From Marinifilum_A sediminis (lineage in GTDB: Bacteria; Bacteroidota; Bacteroidia; Bacteroidales; Marinifilaceae), in assembly GCA_947496465.1 (NCBI GenBank), contig CANMCX010000002.1, forward strand, positions 682,001 to 746,000: a DNA stretch of 64,000 nucleotides, read 5' to 3'. Below are positions 1 through 9,907 of this stretch, piece after piece (position 1 is the stretch's first letter; each line of letters starts with the position of its first letter). Position numbers and translations under genes: made by a program. The notes beneath the pieces were generated by a model that made no database searches, had not been told where the DNA came from, and was given only the letters and a program-made list of their open reading frames with translations.

Positions 1-2
1 AA

Positions 3-728
3 ATAAATCCTTCCTACAGTCTTCTTAAAGAGAAGATACTTGACATTCCTCGTATATTTGAAAATGAAGGACAAGTGATTCAAGATGGTCGAAATCTAAT
101 TAAATCAATAAAAATAGATGATTTAATATTTAATATTAAATCATTTAAAACTCCTAACTTAATCAACAAGTATGCTTATCGTTACTTAAGAAAATCAAAG
201 GCTAAAAGATCTTTTCAATATGGTTCTAAGTTGTTAAAATTAGGAGTTTCAACTCCAGATCCTGTAGCTTATATAGAATACTCTAAACTTGGCGGATTGA
301 CTAGAAGTTATTATATCTCAATACAAGCTGAATATGATTACACATTCAGGGAACTAATTGGTCAAAACATTGAAAACATAAACGATGTGTTGATTGAATT
401 CACTAGATTTACATACAACTTCCATAAGCAAGGAATTTATTTCATTGATCATTCTCCAGGGAATACACTAATAAAAGAAAACGATTCTGGTTTTAACTTT
501 TATCTAGTAGATCTTAATCGAACCAAATTTACTTCTATTGATATAGATTTGGGCATAAAAAACTTCTACAGGCTAGGCTCTACTAAAGAAATGGTAGAAG
601 TAATGGCAAAAGAATATGCAAAACTTTGGAATACGGATGAAAATTCTGTTATTGAAAAAATGATGCAACTAACAATGTCTCATAATGAAGCAATTAAGAA
701 AAGAAAAGCCAAAAAGAAGAAAGCATAA
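3..728 (+). CDS. Kdo/WaaP-like lipopolysaccharide kinase family protein (5' end outside window)
   Basis: The reading frame is open from the left edge, so the gene starts outside the window. A GTG at 75 is in frame, but the residues before it (IPRIFENEGQ) look coding, so I did not use it as the start. The protein resembles the small Kdo/WaaP/InaA group of kinase-fold proteins, which phosphorylate lipid A or inner-core sugars on the cytoplasmic face of the inner membrane. The motif DHSPGN matches a catalytic loop and LVDLNR a metal-binding Asp segment. The C-terminus is a very basic tail (KKRKAKKKKA). A stem-loop terminator follows at 743-772. Family assignment is fairly secure; the substrate is not known. 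Confidence 0.75.
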   Translation: MNPSYSLLKEKILDIPRIFENEGQVIQDGRNLIKSIKIDDLIFNIKSFKTPNLINKYAYRYLRKSKAKRSFQYGSKLLKLGVSTPDPVAYIEYSKLGGLTRSYYISIQAEYDYTFRELIGQNIENINDVLIEFTRFTYNFHKQGIYFIDHSPGNTLIKENDSGFNFYLVDLNRTKFTSIDIDLGIKNFYRLGSTKEMVEVMAKEYAKLWNTDENSVIEKMMQLTMSHNEAIKKRKAKKKKA

Positions 729-742
729 CTAGATAACTTGCA

Positions 743-777
743 TGCAAAGAGAATTTAATTAATCTCTTTGCATTTTT
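743..777. terminator. Bidirectional stem-loop terminator
   Basis: TGCAAAGAGA (743-752) pairs with TCTCTTTGCA (763-772) and is followed by TTTTT on the plus strand. It ends the kinase gene. The 3' arm overlaps the last codons of the convergent NUDIX gene. Confidence 0.8.
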
Positions 778-1310
778 ATGAATTCACGAATAATAATAGG
801 TATAGATCCTGAACAAACATTATCGAAATCAATCTCTGAAAACTTATAAAACTTAAATGCTGAAATATCATCCTTAGCGTGTATTTTATTATAATTTATC
901 ACAGAGCATGCAAATGCCAAATCAATTGTAAATACAGAAATTCCGCCAAAAATATATTCATTGGGAAAAGACATAAAGTACTTCATGCTTTTCACATCTA
1001 AATTCAACTCTTCCTTAATTTCTCTGGAGACAGCATTTTCTGCAGTTTCCATCACATCTACAAAACCACCTGGCAAATCGAGCATTCCTTTTTGAGGTTC
1101 AATAGCTCGTTTGGTGAGAAGAATTTCACCATCATCGTTAACTATTAATGCGGCTACAGCAGCAGCTGAATTTATGTACAAATGAAAATTACAGTTTTCG
1201 CAAAGAAATGAGTTATCCTCTCGATATTTAAAATTTGCACTTCCACACTTCGGACAAAAAGCAATAACATTTTCCGGAAGTGTACCTTTATTAACAGGAT
1301 TCATAAACAT
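759..1310 (-). CDS. NUDIX hydrolase with N-terminal zinc ribbon
   Basis: This is a 183-residue cytoplasmic NUDIX pyrophosphohydrolase. A zinc ribbon sits at the N-terminus (C19, C22, C37, C40), as in NudC/NADH-pyrophosphatase-like proteins. The NUDIX box spans about residues 82-104 (G82, E88, R96-E97, E100-E101), with Asn where the usual second Gly would be. Such enzymes hydrolyse nucleoside diphosphates linked to another group; the zinc ribbon hints at an NAD(H)- or nucleotide-sugar-type substrate, but the sequence does not fix it. Met1 or Met3 could be the start. It stands alone, convergent with the kinase gene. Confidence 0.88.
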   Translation of the reverse strand: MFMNPVNKGTLPENVIAFCPKCGSANFKYREDNSFLCENCNFHLYINSAAAVAALIVNDDGEILLTKRAIEPQKGMLDLPGGFVDVMETAENAVSREIKEELNLDVKSMKYFMSFPNEYIFGGISVFTIDLAFACSVINYNKIHAKDDISAFKFYKFSEIDFDNVCSGSIPIIIREFIKMQRD

Positions 1311-1735
1311 TGATTTTTTTGAAGAATAACAAATCTAAAGGAATGATTTCTGTTAACCAACAAACAATATAAATTTTCATTACAATTGTTCCATTTCTTG
1401 TTTTCATACTATTAAAAAAAATATTTTGGACTTCTATTAAGCAGGCAATTTTCTTATTTGGATTGAAATCAAACTAGGTAATCTATGCTGCATTTATAGT
1501 GATTATTTTAAAAAGTTACTACTTTTAGCAAGAAGCAAGTAACAAATGGGAACGGTCAACCTCATTTTTATTTTATATCCTGACATTAATTTCGGGGTTG
1601 TATCTTATTCAAATTGAATGGTCGCTAATTTTAATTGGACAAGATATTCAGACCGCCCATTATGTAAGCAACTAACCCAAATACCATAAACCCAAAAAAG
1701 GCAAAACTTCTTTAAAGTTCTGCCTTTTTTACTTT
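1311..1735. other. Intergenic region with no recognisable gene
   Basis: About 425 bases separate the NUDIX gene and the gamma-glutamyltransferase gene. A 48-codon open stretch on the plus strand (about 1527-1673) translates to a hydrophobic, protein-like string containing LIQIEWSLILIG, but it has no convincing start and could be a decayed fragment. Apart from the hairpin at 1694-1730 I see nothing else. Confidence 0.4.
1694..1730. terminator. Terminator of the ggt gene (hairpin with A/T tracts on both sides)
   Basis: An A-rich arm with GGCAAAACTT (1700-1709) pairs with AAGTTCTGCC (1715-1724), followed by TTTTTT. On the minus strand the hairpin lies just after the ggt stop and is also followed by a T tract. 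Confidence 0.75.
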
Positions 1736-3436
1736 CTAATAACCAATTGCTTTGCTGTCTTTATGCCTGATTGTATCCGCACAACCAATAACATCTCCAT
1801 TCTCCTGAACGAAAATATTCGCCATCATTCCAATTTTACTCATATCTATAATCACATGCCCCATTTTCTCTAATCTCTCTCGAGTAACATTATCAATTGC
1901 ATTAGGTTCTATATAGATTTCATCTGGAAGCCATTGAGAATGAATTCTTGGTGCATTTACACATTCCTGAGGAGTCATTTCAAATTCCATTGCATTAATA
2001 ATATTTTGAAAAACTGATGTGATAATTGTAGATCCTCCAGGAGTACCAAGTACCATTCGCAATTCTCCATCTTTTTCAACTATGGTAGGAGTCATACTAC
2101 TAAGCATTCTTTTCTCAGGCTGAATCGCATTTGCCATTCCTCCCACTAAACCAAACTGATTCGGAACTCCGGGTTTAATACTAAAATCATCCATTTCATT
2201 ATTCAACAAAAATCCTGCTCCATCAACCACCACCTTACAACCATAGTTGCCATTCAGTGTTGTGGTGATAGCTATCGCATTCCCAGCTTTATCTGCTATA
2301 GAAAAATGTGTGGTTTCAAAACTCTCAATTACATTTACTTCTCCAGCTTTAATTTCCTGAGAATCTGATTTTTTATCTATACTGATATCTGAAAATCTCT
2401 CATCCAGATATACATCGCTAATTAATCGGGATGTTGGAACATCATAAAAATCAGGATCACCCAACCATGTTGCTCTATCGGCATACACTCTTCGTTCCAA
2501 CTCTGTCATAATATGAAAATGCTCCATTGATGCAAATCCATAATTCCTTAATTCAAATTTTTCTGCGCCTTTTAACAATTGAATCAATGCAATTCCACCA
2601 CTCGAAGGAGGCGGCATTGAAATAATTTTACAATCACGATATTTCCCAACAAGTGCCTCTCGCCAAACGGCTTTATAGTTCTTTAAATCTTCATTTGTAA
2701 TAATTCCATTTCCATTTTGAATTTCACTTATTAACAACTCCGCAGTTTTACCACCGTAAAACCCCTCTCTTTCATCAAGCTGTATTCGCTTTAAAGTTTC
2801 CTTCAATTCTGGTTGCAAAAGAATATCTCCTTTTAAAAACAGAGTATCCTTTACATATCTAATTTCTTTTTTTCCTGAATTCTGTGTTAATATTCTTTCG
2901 CGATAATCATTTAACTTATTCGCTTCAAGTTCAGTCAATTTAATTCCATTGCCTGCAAAATCAATAGCTGGTTGCAGTAATTTCTCCCATTGTATGCTTC
3001 CATATTTTTTATGCAATTCGCACATTCCATCTACACTACCCGGAACACCAACAGCCAAATGTCCCTTTTGACCAAGGTTTGTAAGCGCATTTCCAGAGCT
3101 ATCAACATACATATTTTCATATGCGGCTAAGGGAGCCTTTTCGCGAAAATCAAGAGTATTGTATTTTCCATCAGCAGTTCTAATAACTGCAAATCCTCCA
3201 CCTGCAATGTTGCCAGCTCTAGGGTAAACAACCGCAAGAGCAAACTGAACAGCAACAGCAGCATCAAAAGCATTACCTCCCTGTTTTAAAATATCTGCAC
3301 CTACTTCCGAAGCCAGAAAATGTGCTGTCACTACCATTCCATCACTGCCTTTGGAAATCGTTTCTTTTTGATCACAAGAAGATTGCCCAATTAACAAGCA
3401 CAAAATTAACAGTATCGAATATGCTTTTTTCATCAT
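1736..3436 (-). CDS. ggt: Gamma-glutamyltransferase (gamma-glutamyltranspeptidase)
   Basis: This 566-residue exported Ntn-hydrolase transfers or hydrolyses the gamma-glutamyl group of glutathione and related compounds. The N-terminus is a lipoprotein-like signal peptide (IGQSSCDQ), which suggests membrane attachment outside the cytoplasm. The predicted autocleavage and nucleophile residue is T375, the first Thr of TTHFS. PPPSSGG and GTPGGST are family motifs on either side of it. Length fits the full precursor of large and small subunits. It is monocistronic and ends at the hairpin at 1694-1730. Confidence 0.93.
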   Translation of the reverse strand: MMKKAYSILLILCLLIGQSSCDQKETISKGSDGMVVTAHFLASEVGADILKQGGNAFDAAVAVQFALAVVYPRAGNIAGGGFAVIRTADGKYNTLDFREKAPLAAYENMYVDSSGNALTNLGQKGHLAVGVPGSVDGMCELHKKYGSIQWEKLLQPAIDFAGNGIKLTELEANKLNDYRERILTQNSGKKEIRYVKDTLFLKGDILLQPELKETLKRIQLDEREGFYGGKTAELLISEIQNGNGIITNEDLKNYKAVWREALVGKYRDCKIISMPPPSSGGIALIQLLKGAEKFELRNYGFASMEHFHIMTELERRVYADRATWLGDPDFYDVPTSRLISDVYLDERFSDISIDKKSDSQEIKAGEVNVIESFETTHFSIADKAGNAIAITTTLNGNYGCKVVVDGAGFLLNNEMDDFSIKPGVPNQFGLVGGMANAIQPEKRMLSSMTPTIVEKDGELRMVLGTPGGSTIITSVFQNIINAMEFEMTPQECVNAPRIHSQWLPDEIYIEPNAIDNVTRERLEKMGHVIIDMSKIGMMANIFVQENGDVIGCADTIRHKDSKAIGY

Positions 3437-3544
3437 TAAAATTGATTTTTCAGGTTGAATTCCTAAAGATAATACTGTTTACTATGAACATTAAGCTACT
3501 TCAAAAAAATAATGTAGAAATAGTCTGATTTATATTGAATAAAA

Positions 3545-3570
3545 AGAGCTGTTGCAATTGCAACAGCTCT
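3545..3570 (-). terminator. Perfect palindromic terminator of the TonB-receptor gene
   Basis: Arms of 13 bases (AGAGCTGTTGCAA and its complement) form a perfect hairpin from 3545 to 3570. On the minus strand it follows the receptor stop and leads into TTTTT, as a rho-independent terminator should. Confidence 0.88.
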
Positions 3571-3591
3571 AACTTTTATGAATTATATTTA

Positions 3592-6500
3592 TTAATTAAA
3601 AATATAACGTATCCCTATTTGCAATTGCCATTTAGAATTTACCGATACATCATCAATATAAGATTCTTTTAGGTTAGGATCGAATTGTAACCAAGGAATA
3701 CCATTATTATCCACTCCATTAACAGTTATTGGTCGCGTTGTTGTTGCAAACTGACGAACTCCCCAGTTAGAACTAATCATATTCCCAATATTTAATACAT
3801 CAATCGAAAATTGCAAGGTGTTTTTCTTTCCTCCTACATCAAAATTATAATCCTGCATAAATCTAAAATCCATTTGACCGTACCATGGCAACATTGCACC
3901 ATTACGTTCTGCGAACTTGCCTCTTCTGTCTTTCAGATAATCATCCTGACTTATGAATGCATCTAAAGCAATCCATTGTTGAGCTGCATCAGCTGCAGCA
4001 ATACCATTGCCACTGCCATCAACAATACCAAAATTTATGTCATTAGAATTTCTCGGCACATAAATTAGGTCGTTATTAGCAATAGCATCTCCATTTATAT
4101 CTCCTGTGTATGAGTAGGAATAACGATTCCCTTTACCTGCTTCGTAGAACATAGCAAAAGAAGAAGCAAATTTTCCATACTTAATTTTATAAAGTGCAGA
4201 AGCAATTACTCTATGCTTCAAACCATATCTGGACCATGAATATTCTGGGCTATTAGGATTTCCTACAACCGGATTTCGTTGAAATGCATCAGCTGCAATT
4301 TCTGCTGGAATTGATGTTAAATCTTTAGCATTTAAATATGTATAAGCAATATCTGTAGTTAAACCACAATCCCATTTTTTAGCAAGTTTACCCGTTGCTG
4401 TGAATTGATATCCTTTACTTGTATTGTCCATTACAATTGCTCCGGCATCTAAAAATGCCTCTGATTCTGCAGAAGCAGAATAAATATTCACCTCATTAAA
4501 TCCTGCAAATCTAGCTCTATTATCGCCAGTTCCAGACAATTGTCCCGATGGAGGTAACATATTATAATTTCTATGTACCACAGCATTTACATCTTTCGAA
4601 TAAATACCCTCAACAGTTGCCAACCATCCATCACCAAACTTAACATCCAACGCCAAATTGTTTTTCCAGACTTGTGGGAATTTGAAATCGTCAGCCGTTG
4701 CATTTAACTGAAATTCATATCCTGCATCAATTCGTGCATTGGTTGATTGATTGCCTAGCCATACAAAAGGGATACGACCGGTAAAAATACCAGAACCTCC
4801 TCTAAGTTGCATTGTATTATCCCCTTTAATATCCCAATTAAAACCAAAACGAGGCGACCACATTAATTTTGAATCTGGCCACTGAGCAGGATCAAGTCTC
4901 ACAGAATTTCCTTTTTCGTCAACCCAGCCGTCAAAATCACGACCTCTATTAGTTGCTTCATCTTGCGGTATATTATTATAATACTTAGGAAAATCAATAC
5001 GAAGACCAAAGGTAAGTTTTAAATCATCGTTAAACTGAAATTCATCCTGAGCATAAAAAGCGATCTGTGCAACATCAACATCAGACCATGCAAATGCATT
5101 TTGCTGAGCATCCGTCACATCTTGATTCAAATCGTTAGTAGCATTTCCAACAAAGTAAGCAAAGTCATCATTTAAAAAATTCTGGACGCTAAAAGCGTTC
5201 ACCCAAGGGTAATAAAATAAATTGAATGAATTCTCAAATTTGAATCTTTCATAGTTAAATCCAACTGTAATTGCGTGACGATCTGAATAATACGTTAAAT
5301 TATCTGAAATCTGAAATACATCCTGATTTAAGCGATTATTAGTAGAGAACATTTCGGAACCTGCCGTTAATGCTACATTACCATTTAAATCCATAATATC
5401 AACAACTGGGAATGGCTCGGAATGTGGATTACGCTTATCGCGAAAGGCTGTATATCCAACCAATAATTTATTAGAAATTTTACTAGAGAACATGGAGTGA
5501 AGTTCTCCTACAACTGAATGAATTTCATTAAAAATTCGGTAAGATGAATTTTGGAAAGGCAAGCGGAAACTTGTTGGTCCACGACCACCAACAGCCTCTG
5601 GATGAGGAAGAATATCCTTCCATGCATCAAGCATATTATAACGTAAAACTAAATTGTGATTTCTAGAAAGATTTGCATCCAGCTTAATCAAAAATTTATC
5701 ATTAGAGGTTTCATGATTGTATCCCTGATATTTTCCAGGATCGTAGCCCCATCGATTAATTAAATGCTGTTGAACTGCCATTGCATCAGCTTCTGAAACA
5801 CTTGTTGTATTCGAATTTCCAGTATTTGAACCATTATCTGCAACAAATCCATGAGCCAACTGATCTCTTCTTTCCTGCTCATAGTTAATAAAGAAAAACA
5901 GCTTATTTTTTATAATCGGTCCACCAAGACTAATGCCATATTGCTTTGTGCTAAAATCCAGATTCTTAACCTTAAGACCACTCACTTTATCACCAATCAT
6001 ATTTTCGTTTCGAAAATAGTAATAAGTGGATCCTTTAAAATCATTTGTACCCGATTTGGTAACTGCATTTACACCAGCTCCGGTAAACCCTCCCTCTCGA
6101 ACATCAAAAGGTGCCAAAGATACCTGAATCTGATCAATAGCATCGAGCGAAACCGGCTGTGCATCAGCCTGTCCTCCAGGAGTTGAAACATCAAGACCAA
6201 ATGAATTATTAAAAATAGAACCGTCAAGAGAAAAGTTGTTATACAAATTGTTTCGTCCACCAAAACTATTGCCATCAGATTCTGGAGTTAATCTAGTCAT
6301 ATCTGACTGACTTCTTGAAATTGTTGGCAAGGCAGCAATTTTCTCTCTATTTACATTAGTTTGAGCTCCCGTTCTATCCTGACTTATTACGTCATTCTTA
6401 TCGTAAATGACTGTAATTTCATCAATTTGCACATTGTCTTCGTGCAAAATCAGATTAATTTCGGCAGATTTATTTAACTGCAAATAAATATTTTCCTGCT

Positions 6501-6774
6501 TCGATTCCTTATATCCAATAAAAGTAACGGTAACCGTATAAGGACCTCCAATTTTCATATTTCTAATGTCATAACGTCCATCATCCTGAGTAATGGTTCC
6601 ATATTGAGTTCCTGTTGGAGTGTGAGTAGCTACCACAGTGGCTGCAAAAACAGGAGTGTTGTTTGGATCTACAATTTTACCACGCATAGACGAGGTAGTA
6701 ACCCCTTGTGAAAAAGCATCAGGCATTAAAAATGCCACAATTGCAAAGAGCAACAATAATTTAAATTTGTTCAT
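3592..6774 (-). CDS. TonB-dependent receptor, Oar-like, with N-terminal carboxypeptidase-regulatory domain
   Basis: This 1060-residue outer-membrane protein has a signal peptide ending at FSQG. A CarboxypepD_reg-like domain follows at about residues 27-110 (GKIVDPNNTPVFAATV), then a plug region (about 130-250; DGSIFNNSFG, AVTKSGTNDF) and a long beta-barrel ending in an aromatic/Asn C-terminus (IRYIFN). The plug style resembles Myxococcus Oar and its Bacteroidota relatives, not SusC, and no SusD partner is adjacent. Energy comes from TonB-ExbBD; the ligand is unknown. The gene is monocistronic with its own terminator. Confidence 0.9.
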   Translation of the reverse strand: MNKFKLLLLFAIVAFLMPDAFSQGVTTSSMRGKIVDPNNTPVFAATVVATHTPTGTQYGTITQDDGRYDIRNMKIGGPYTVTVTFIGYKESKQENIYLQLNKSAEINLILHEDNVQIDEITVIYDKNDVISQDRTGAQTNVNREKIAALPTISRSQSDMTRLTPESDGNSFGGRNNLYNNFSLDGSIFNNSFGLDVSTPGGQADAQPVSLDAIDQIQVSLAPFDVREGGFTGAGVNAVTKSGTNDFKGSTYYYFRNENMIGDKVSGLKVKNLDFSTKQYGISLGGPIIKNKLFFFINYEQERRDQLAHGFVADNGSNTGNSNTTSVSEADAMAVQQHLINRWGYDPGKYQGYNHETSNDKFLIKLDANLSRNHNLVLRYNMLDAWKDILPHPEAVGGRGPTSFRLPFQNSSYRIFNEIHSVVGELHSMFSSKISNKLLVGYTAFRDKRNPHSEPFPVVDIMDLNGNVALTAGSEMFSTNNRLNQDVFQISDNLTYYSDRHAITVGFNYERFKFENSFNLFYYPWVNAFSVQNFLNDDFAYFVGNATNDLNQDVTDAQQNAFAWSDVDVAQIAFYAQDEFQFNDDLKLTFGLRIDFPKYYNNIPQDEATNRGRDFDGWVDEKGNSVRLDPAQWPDSKLMWSPRFGFNWDIKGDNTMQLRGGSGIFTGRIPFVWLGNQSTNARIDAGYEFQLNATADDFKFPQVWKNNLALDVKFGDGWLATVEGIYSKDVNAVVHRNYNMLPPSGQLSGTGDNRARFAGFNEVNIYSASAESEAFLDAGAIVMDNTSKGYQFTATGKLAKKWDCGLTTDIAYTYLNAKDLTSIPAEIAADAFQRNPVVGNPNSPEYSWSRYGLKHRVIASALYKIKYGKFASSFAMFYEAGKGNRYSYSYTGDINGDAIANNDLIYVPRNSNDINFGIVDGSGNGIAAADAAQQWIALDAFISQDDYLKDRRGKFAERNGAMLPWYGQMDFRFMQDYNFDVGGKKNTLQFSIDVLNIGNMISSNWGVRQFATTTRPITVNGVDNNGIPWLQFDPNLKESYIDDVSVNSKWQLQIGIRYIFN

Positions 6775-7137
6775 AGTATAAAGATTAGATTATAATTAGG
6801 TGATATTAAAATACAAAAAAAACAAAAACAAACCCGCACTCCACCATTTCGATATTACTTACTACCAACACCTTACCATCATAATCAAACACTACTACTG
6901 TTAACCTATATTGAATTCAACAGAAATTACATATCCTCACAAGCTTTAAAAAGCAGTACTCACACAACTTATTGTTTATCATACTTTTACAATTCATATC
7001 TTTACTTATAATAAATTGTTTTTTACTAATCAGTTGGATAAAAAATTTGTTCTAATTTTTTGAAGAAGATTACAGAATTGCGAAAAAATTATAATTTCAC
7101 GCAAGAATAAGTTATAATACCTATAACCCCACAACAA
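6775..7137. other. Divergent intergenic region, TonB receptor / MscS
   Basis: About 360 AT-rich bases lie between two divergent genes and should hold both promoters. I could not find a convincing TTG / TAnnTTTG pair for either gene, and no other feature is visible. Confidence 0.4.
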
Positions 7138-7971
7138 ATGGAAAAGATAAACCAATTCATCAACTATCCTTTAATTACCTCAAAATCAATCAATATTAAT
7201 CTTTATCATCTATTGATAATAATTGCGTTGCTTTTTACCACTATTTTTATTCTTAGGCTAATTAAAAGGATCTTTAAAAGATTAGTGGATGAAGATAAAA
7301 TTGATCAGGGAAGTGGAACATCAATTTATCTAATCATTAAATACATAACATGGGTCTGTATTATTGCCTTTAGCCTTGATACTATTGGGGTTAAACTTAC
7401 CTTGCTTATTGCGAGTTCGGCTGCCCTACTTGTAGGTGTTGGTTTAGGTATCCAACAAATCTTTCATGATATTGCTTCCGGCATCATCTTACTTTTTGAA
7501 AGAAATCTTAAAGTGAATGATATTATTGAGTTAGAAAACGAGATTGTAGGAAAAGTTGCAGAAATTGGTCTTAGAACTTCAAAAATTCTGACACGTGATA
7601 ACATTATCATGATTATACCTAACTCGAAATTAATTAGTGACAACGTAATTAATTGGAGTCACAATGAAACCATAACCCGGTTTAATGTACAAGTAGGTGT
7701 TGCTTATGGATCAAATGTAGAAATGGTTGAAAAGGTGCTTTTGAAAGTAGCAGAAGAACATCCGGATATAGCTAAGAAAAGAAAACCATTTGTTCGATTT
7801 ATCAATTTTGGAGATTCCTCTCTCGATTTTAAATTGTTTTTCTGGTCGAAAAAAAGCTTCATGGTTGAATTTATAAAAAGTGATTTGCGATTTGCAATCA
7901 ATAAGGAATTTGAAAAAAATAACATCACCATACCTTTTCCACAAAGAGATGTTCACATCAAAAATAATTAG
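7138..7971 (+). CDS. Small-conductance mechanosensitive channel, MscS family
   Basis: This 277-residue inner-membrane protein has an N-terminal membrane helix (about 25-45), a second at about 68-85 and the glycine/alanine-rich pore helix (LVGVGLGIQQIFHDIASG, about 98-120). The beta domain follows (LKVNDIIEL) and a C-terminal cytoplasmic vestibule domain. This is the standard MscS arrangement for releasing solutes on hypo-osmotic shock. Length matches minimal MscS proteins. It is single and ends at a strong hairpin at 7982-8006. Confidence 0.92.
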   Translation: MEKINQFINYPLITSKSININLYHLLIIIALLFTTIFILRLIKRIFKRLVDEDKIDQGSGTSIYLIIKYITWVCIIAFSLDTIGVKLTLLIASSAALLVGVGLGIQQIFHDIASGIILLFERNLKVNDIIELENEIVGKVAEIGLRTSKILTRDNIIMIIPNSKLISDNVINWSHNETITRFNVQVGVAYGSNVEMVEKVLLKVAEEHPDIAKKRKPFVRFINFGDSSLDFKLFFWSKKSFMVEFIKSDLRFAINKEFEKNNITIPFPQRDVHIKNN

Positions 7972-7981
7972 GGCAATTAAA

Positions 7982-8006
7982 AAGGGTATCCTAATTGGAT
8001 ACCCTT
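7982..8006. terminator. Stem-loop between convergent genes
   Basis: AAGGGTATCC (7982-7991) pairs perfectly with GGATACCCTT (7997-8006) around a 5-base loop, between the convergent MscS and CBM9-like genes. There is no long T tract, so termination strength is uncertain. Confidence 0.65.
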
Positions 8007-8027
8007 CATTAATAAAGTGAAATCTTC

Positions 8028-9050
8028 TTACTCACTCCATATTTTACTTTCCTGATCGATATACCAAATCTTTCCTGATTTTCCCTTACCAAAAGCAATA
8101 AACTGTTTCGATGTTGTTTCGATGGTTATTCCATTAAAATTTAAGCTATTTGAATAAATAAAATTCTTAGAATAGTATTGTTTTTGTTGATTGTACACTT
8201 TCATCAGTTCCATTTTTAAAGGATAATCCAAATCCTTTTTAGGCAACAAATTTCCTTTAACTTTTTCAGAAAACTCAACAAATGCCCATGTTTCAGGTTG
8301 GTGCATAGCTATCACACCTTGAGGAGACCAAACCCAATTGCTTTCAGGAAATGCTTTATTCGTTTTAGGGTTAATCTTTTTCTTGTATTTTCCATCCTTT
8401 ACTTTCATTTTCCAATTGACTCTTGAAAAATTCACTCTCCATTGCTCACCATCTTTTGGCTTTCTTCCTTCAGGAGCACATTCCTTTAAAACCTGCCAAG
8501 GAAAAGCAATTTCCAGAGTCCATTTTTCATCCTCATCATTCGGATTGTTTAATGTACCATAAATCTTAACTGCCGATTTTAACCCCTGTATATCCCAGGC
8601 ATTTATTGCTGGAGCTCCATCGCGATATGGTTTTGCAATTAACAAATCCCACACCGTATTTAAAGCATTCATTTCAAATTCATAATACCTATGATTATCT
8701 CCTTGTGGATCAATAAACACCTCAAAATCATTATCATAGAAGATTACCGTATCACGCTGTTTGAGTTTTGCACAAATATGTGGCTCTTCAATTTCCGCTG
8801 CTACATAAAAATAATTCTCATCCCATAGCATTTTGGCGCGAGTCTTATATTCAGGTTTAGGTTTCTTATCACCTTCTATATCTACAAAATAATTAGTCCA
8901 TGGAGCGTTCTCCCATTCCTGTTCGCCAATAACTCCATCAACATTTATCGATTCCGCTGATTTGTAACACATGTACGACTCAGGATAAGATTGAGCAAAC
9001 AAATTCCCAAAGCAATATATTGCGATTAGTACCGTAAGTAATTTCTTCAT
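8028..9050 (-). CDS. Secreted carbohydrate-binding family 9-like (CBM9/DOMON-like) protein
   Basis: This 340-residue protein has a signal peptide (LFAQ/SYPES). The remainder matches the carbohydrate-binding family 9-like beta-sandwich: the opening VDGVIGEQEWENAPW, then ENYFYVAAEIEEP, the DNDFEVFIDPQGDNHRYYEFE core and WRVNFSRV. Proteins of this type are common in Bacteroidota and are exported; the domain binds sugars in xylanases, but these stand-alone forms have no assigned function. No glycoside hydrolase or SusCD pair lies nearby, so a polysaccharide-utilisation role cannot be inferred. Confidence 0.82.
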   Translation of the reverse strand: MKKLLTVLIAIYCFGNLFAQSYPESYMCYKSAESINVDGVIGEQEWENAPWTNYFVDIEGDKKPKPEYKTRAKMLWDENYFYVAAEIEEPHICAKLKQRDTVIFYDNDFEVFIDPQGDNHRYYEFEMNALNTVWDLLIAKPYRDGAPAINAWDIQGLKSAVKIYGTLNNPNDEDEKWTLEIAFPWQVLKECAPEGRKPKDGEQWRVNFSRVNWKMKVKDGKYKKKINPKTNKAFPESNWVWSPQGVIAMHQPETWAFVEFSEKVKGNLLPKKDLDYPLKMELMKVYNQQKQYYSKNFIYSNSLNFNGITIETTSKQFIAFGKGKSGKIWYIDQESKIWSE

Positions 9051-9255
9051 TTTATTTAAAGATTGTTTGAGTTTCTATTTGGCTAATCTAATGATAAAAT
9101 TTTGTAATATTTCACTCTAAAACCCTCGTAAGATGGGAGAAATACGAAGAAATTCTTTGGAAACATACTACTAAACAGGTTTAGTTCCTACCTAAATAAT
9201 TTAATAATTAATTGTATTGTTTTAATTTTAAAAGCTAATTCAAAATTCAACTATC

Positions 9256-9774
9256 ATGCTTGATATATTATTTAAGAGAAGAAGCGTAAGAAGATATACT
9301 AACACATCCATCGATCAGGATAAAATAGACAGAATACTAAAAGCCGGACTATTGGCTCCATCATCAAAAAGTAAATATCCCTGGGAATTTATTTTATGCA
9401 ATAAGCCAGAACTTAATCAGAAACTTTCGGAATGTAAACCCCATGGCGCAAGTTTTCTTAAACACGCCCCAGTATCAATAGTGATTACCGGGGATGAGTC
9501 GTTAAGTGATGTATGGATAGAAGATTGCTCTATTGCAGCTGGATTCATGCTATTGCAAGCAGAAAAAGAAGATATTGGAGCATGCTGGATTCAAGTAAGA
9601 GAACGTCCGCACAATGATTCAATAAGTGCTGAGGAATACATTAAAAATCTTTTAGAGATTCCTAAATCGCAACGAATTTTAGCAATTATAGCCTTAGGCA
9701 ATAAAGAAGGAACTAAAGATGGGCGGGAAGAATCATTCCTCAAGAAAGATAAAATTCACATTAATAAATTTTAA
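9256..9774 (+). CDS. Nitroreductase-family FMN oxidoreductase
   Basis: This 172-residue protein opens with the nitroreductase signature (LFKRRSVRRYT), followed by LAPSSKSKYPWEF, which contributes to FMN binding, and an AAGFMLLQAEKEDIGACWIQ helix. These are homodimeric, FMN-dependent NAD(P)H oxidoreductases acting on nitro-compounds, quinones or flavins. It is short for the family, as many small nitroreductases in anaerobes are. It is monocistronic, with a clear terminator at 9778-9806. The physiological substrate is unknown. Confidence 0.9.
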   Translation: MLDILFKRRSVRRYTNTSIDQDKIDRILKAGLLAPSSKSKYPWEFILCNKPELNQKLSECKPHGASFLKHAPVSIVITGDESLSDVWIEDCSIAAGFMLLQAEKEDIGACWIQVRERPHNDSISAEEYIKNLLEIPKSQRILAIIALGNKEGTKDGREESFLKKDKIHINKF

Positions 9775-9777
9775 AAT

Positions 9778-9812
9778 AAAACGGAAACTCAAAAGGTTTC
9801 CGTTTTATTTTT
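9778..9812 (+). terminator. Rho-independent terminator of the nitroreductase gene
   Basis: AAAACGGAAAC (9778-9788) pairs with GTTTCCGTTTT (9796-9806), followed by ATTTTT. Confidence 0.88.
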
Positions 9813-9907
9813 CTCTCAAAATTAGTAACTTTTGCCTTCTTTAGTAATTATATCAACGAAAGTGTAAATACAGTACTCTTTTAGCTTATTCAAATTCATA
9901 TTGTCCC

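Noticed and set aside
75..77. GTG as the start of the Kdo/WaaP-like kinase gene
   Set aside because: The frame is open to the window edge and the upstream residues look coding, so the gene is truncated by the window.
1527..1673. Small membrane-protein gene upstream of ggt
   Set aside because: The 48-codon open frame has no start codon and no neighbouring signals; at most a decayed fragment.
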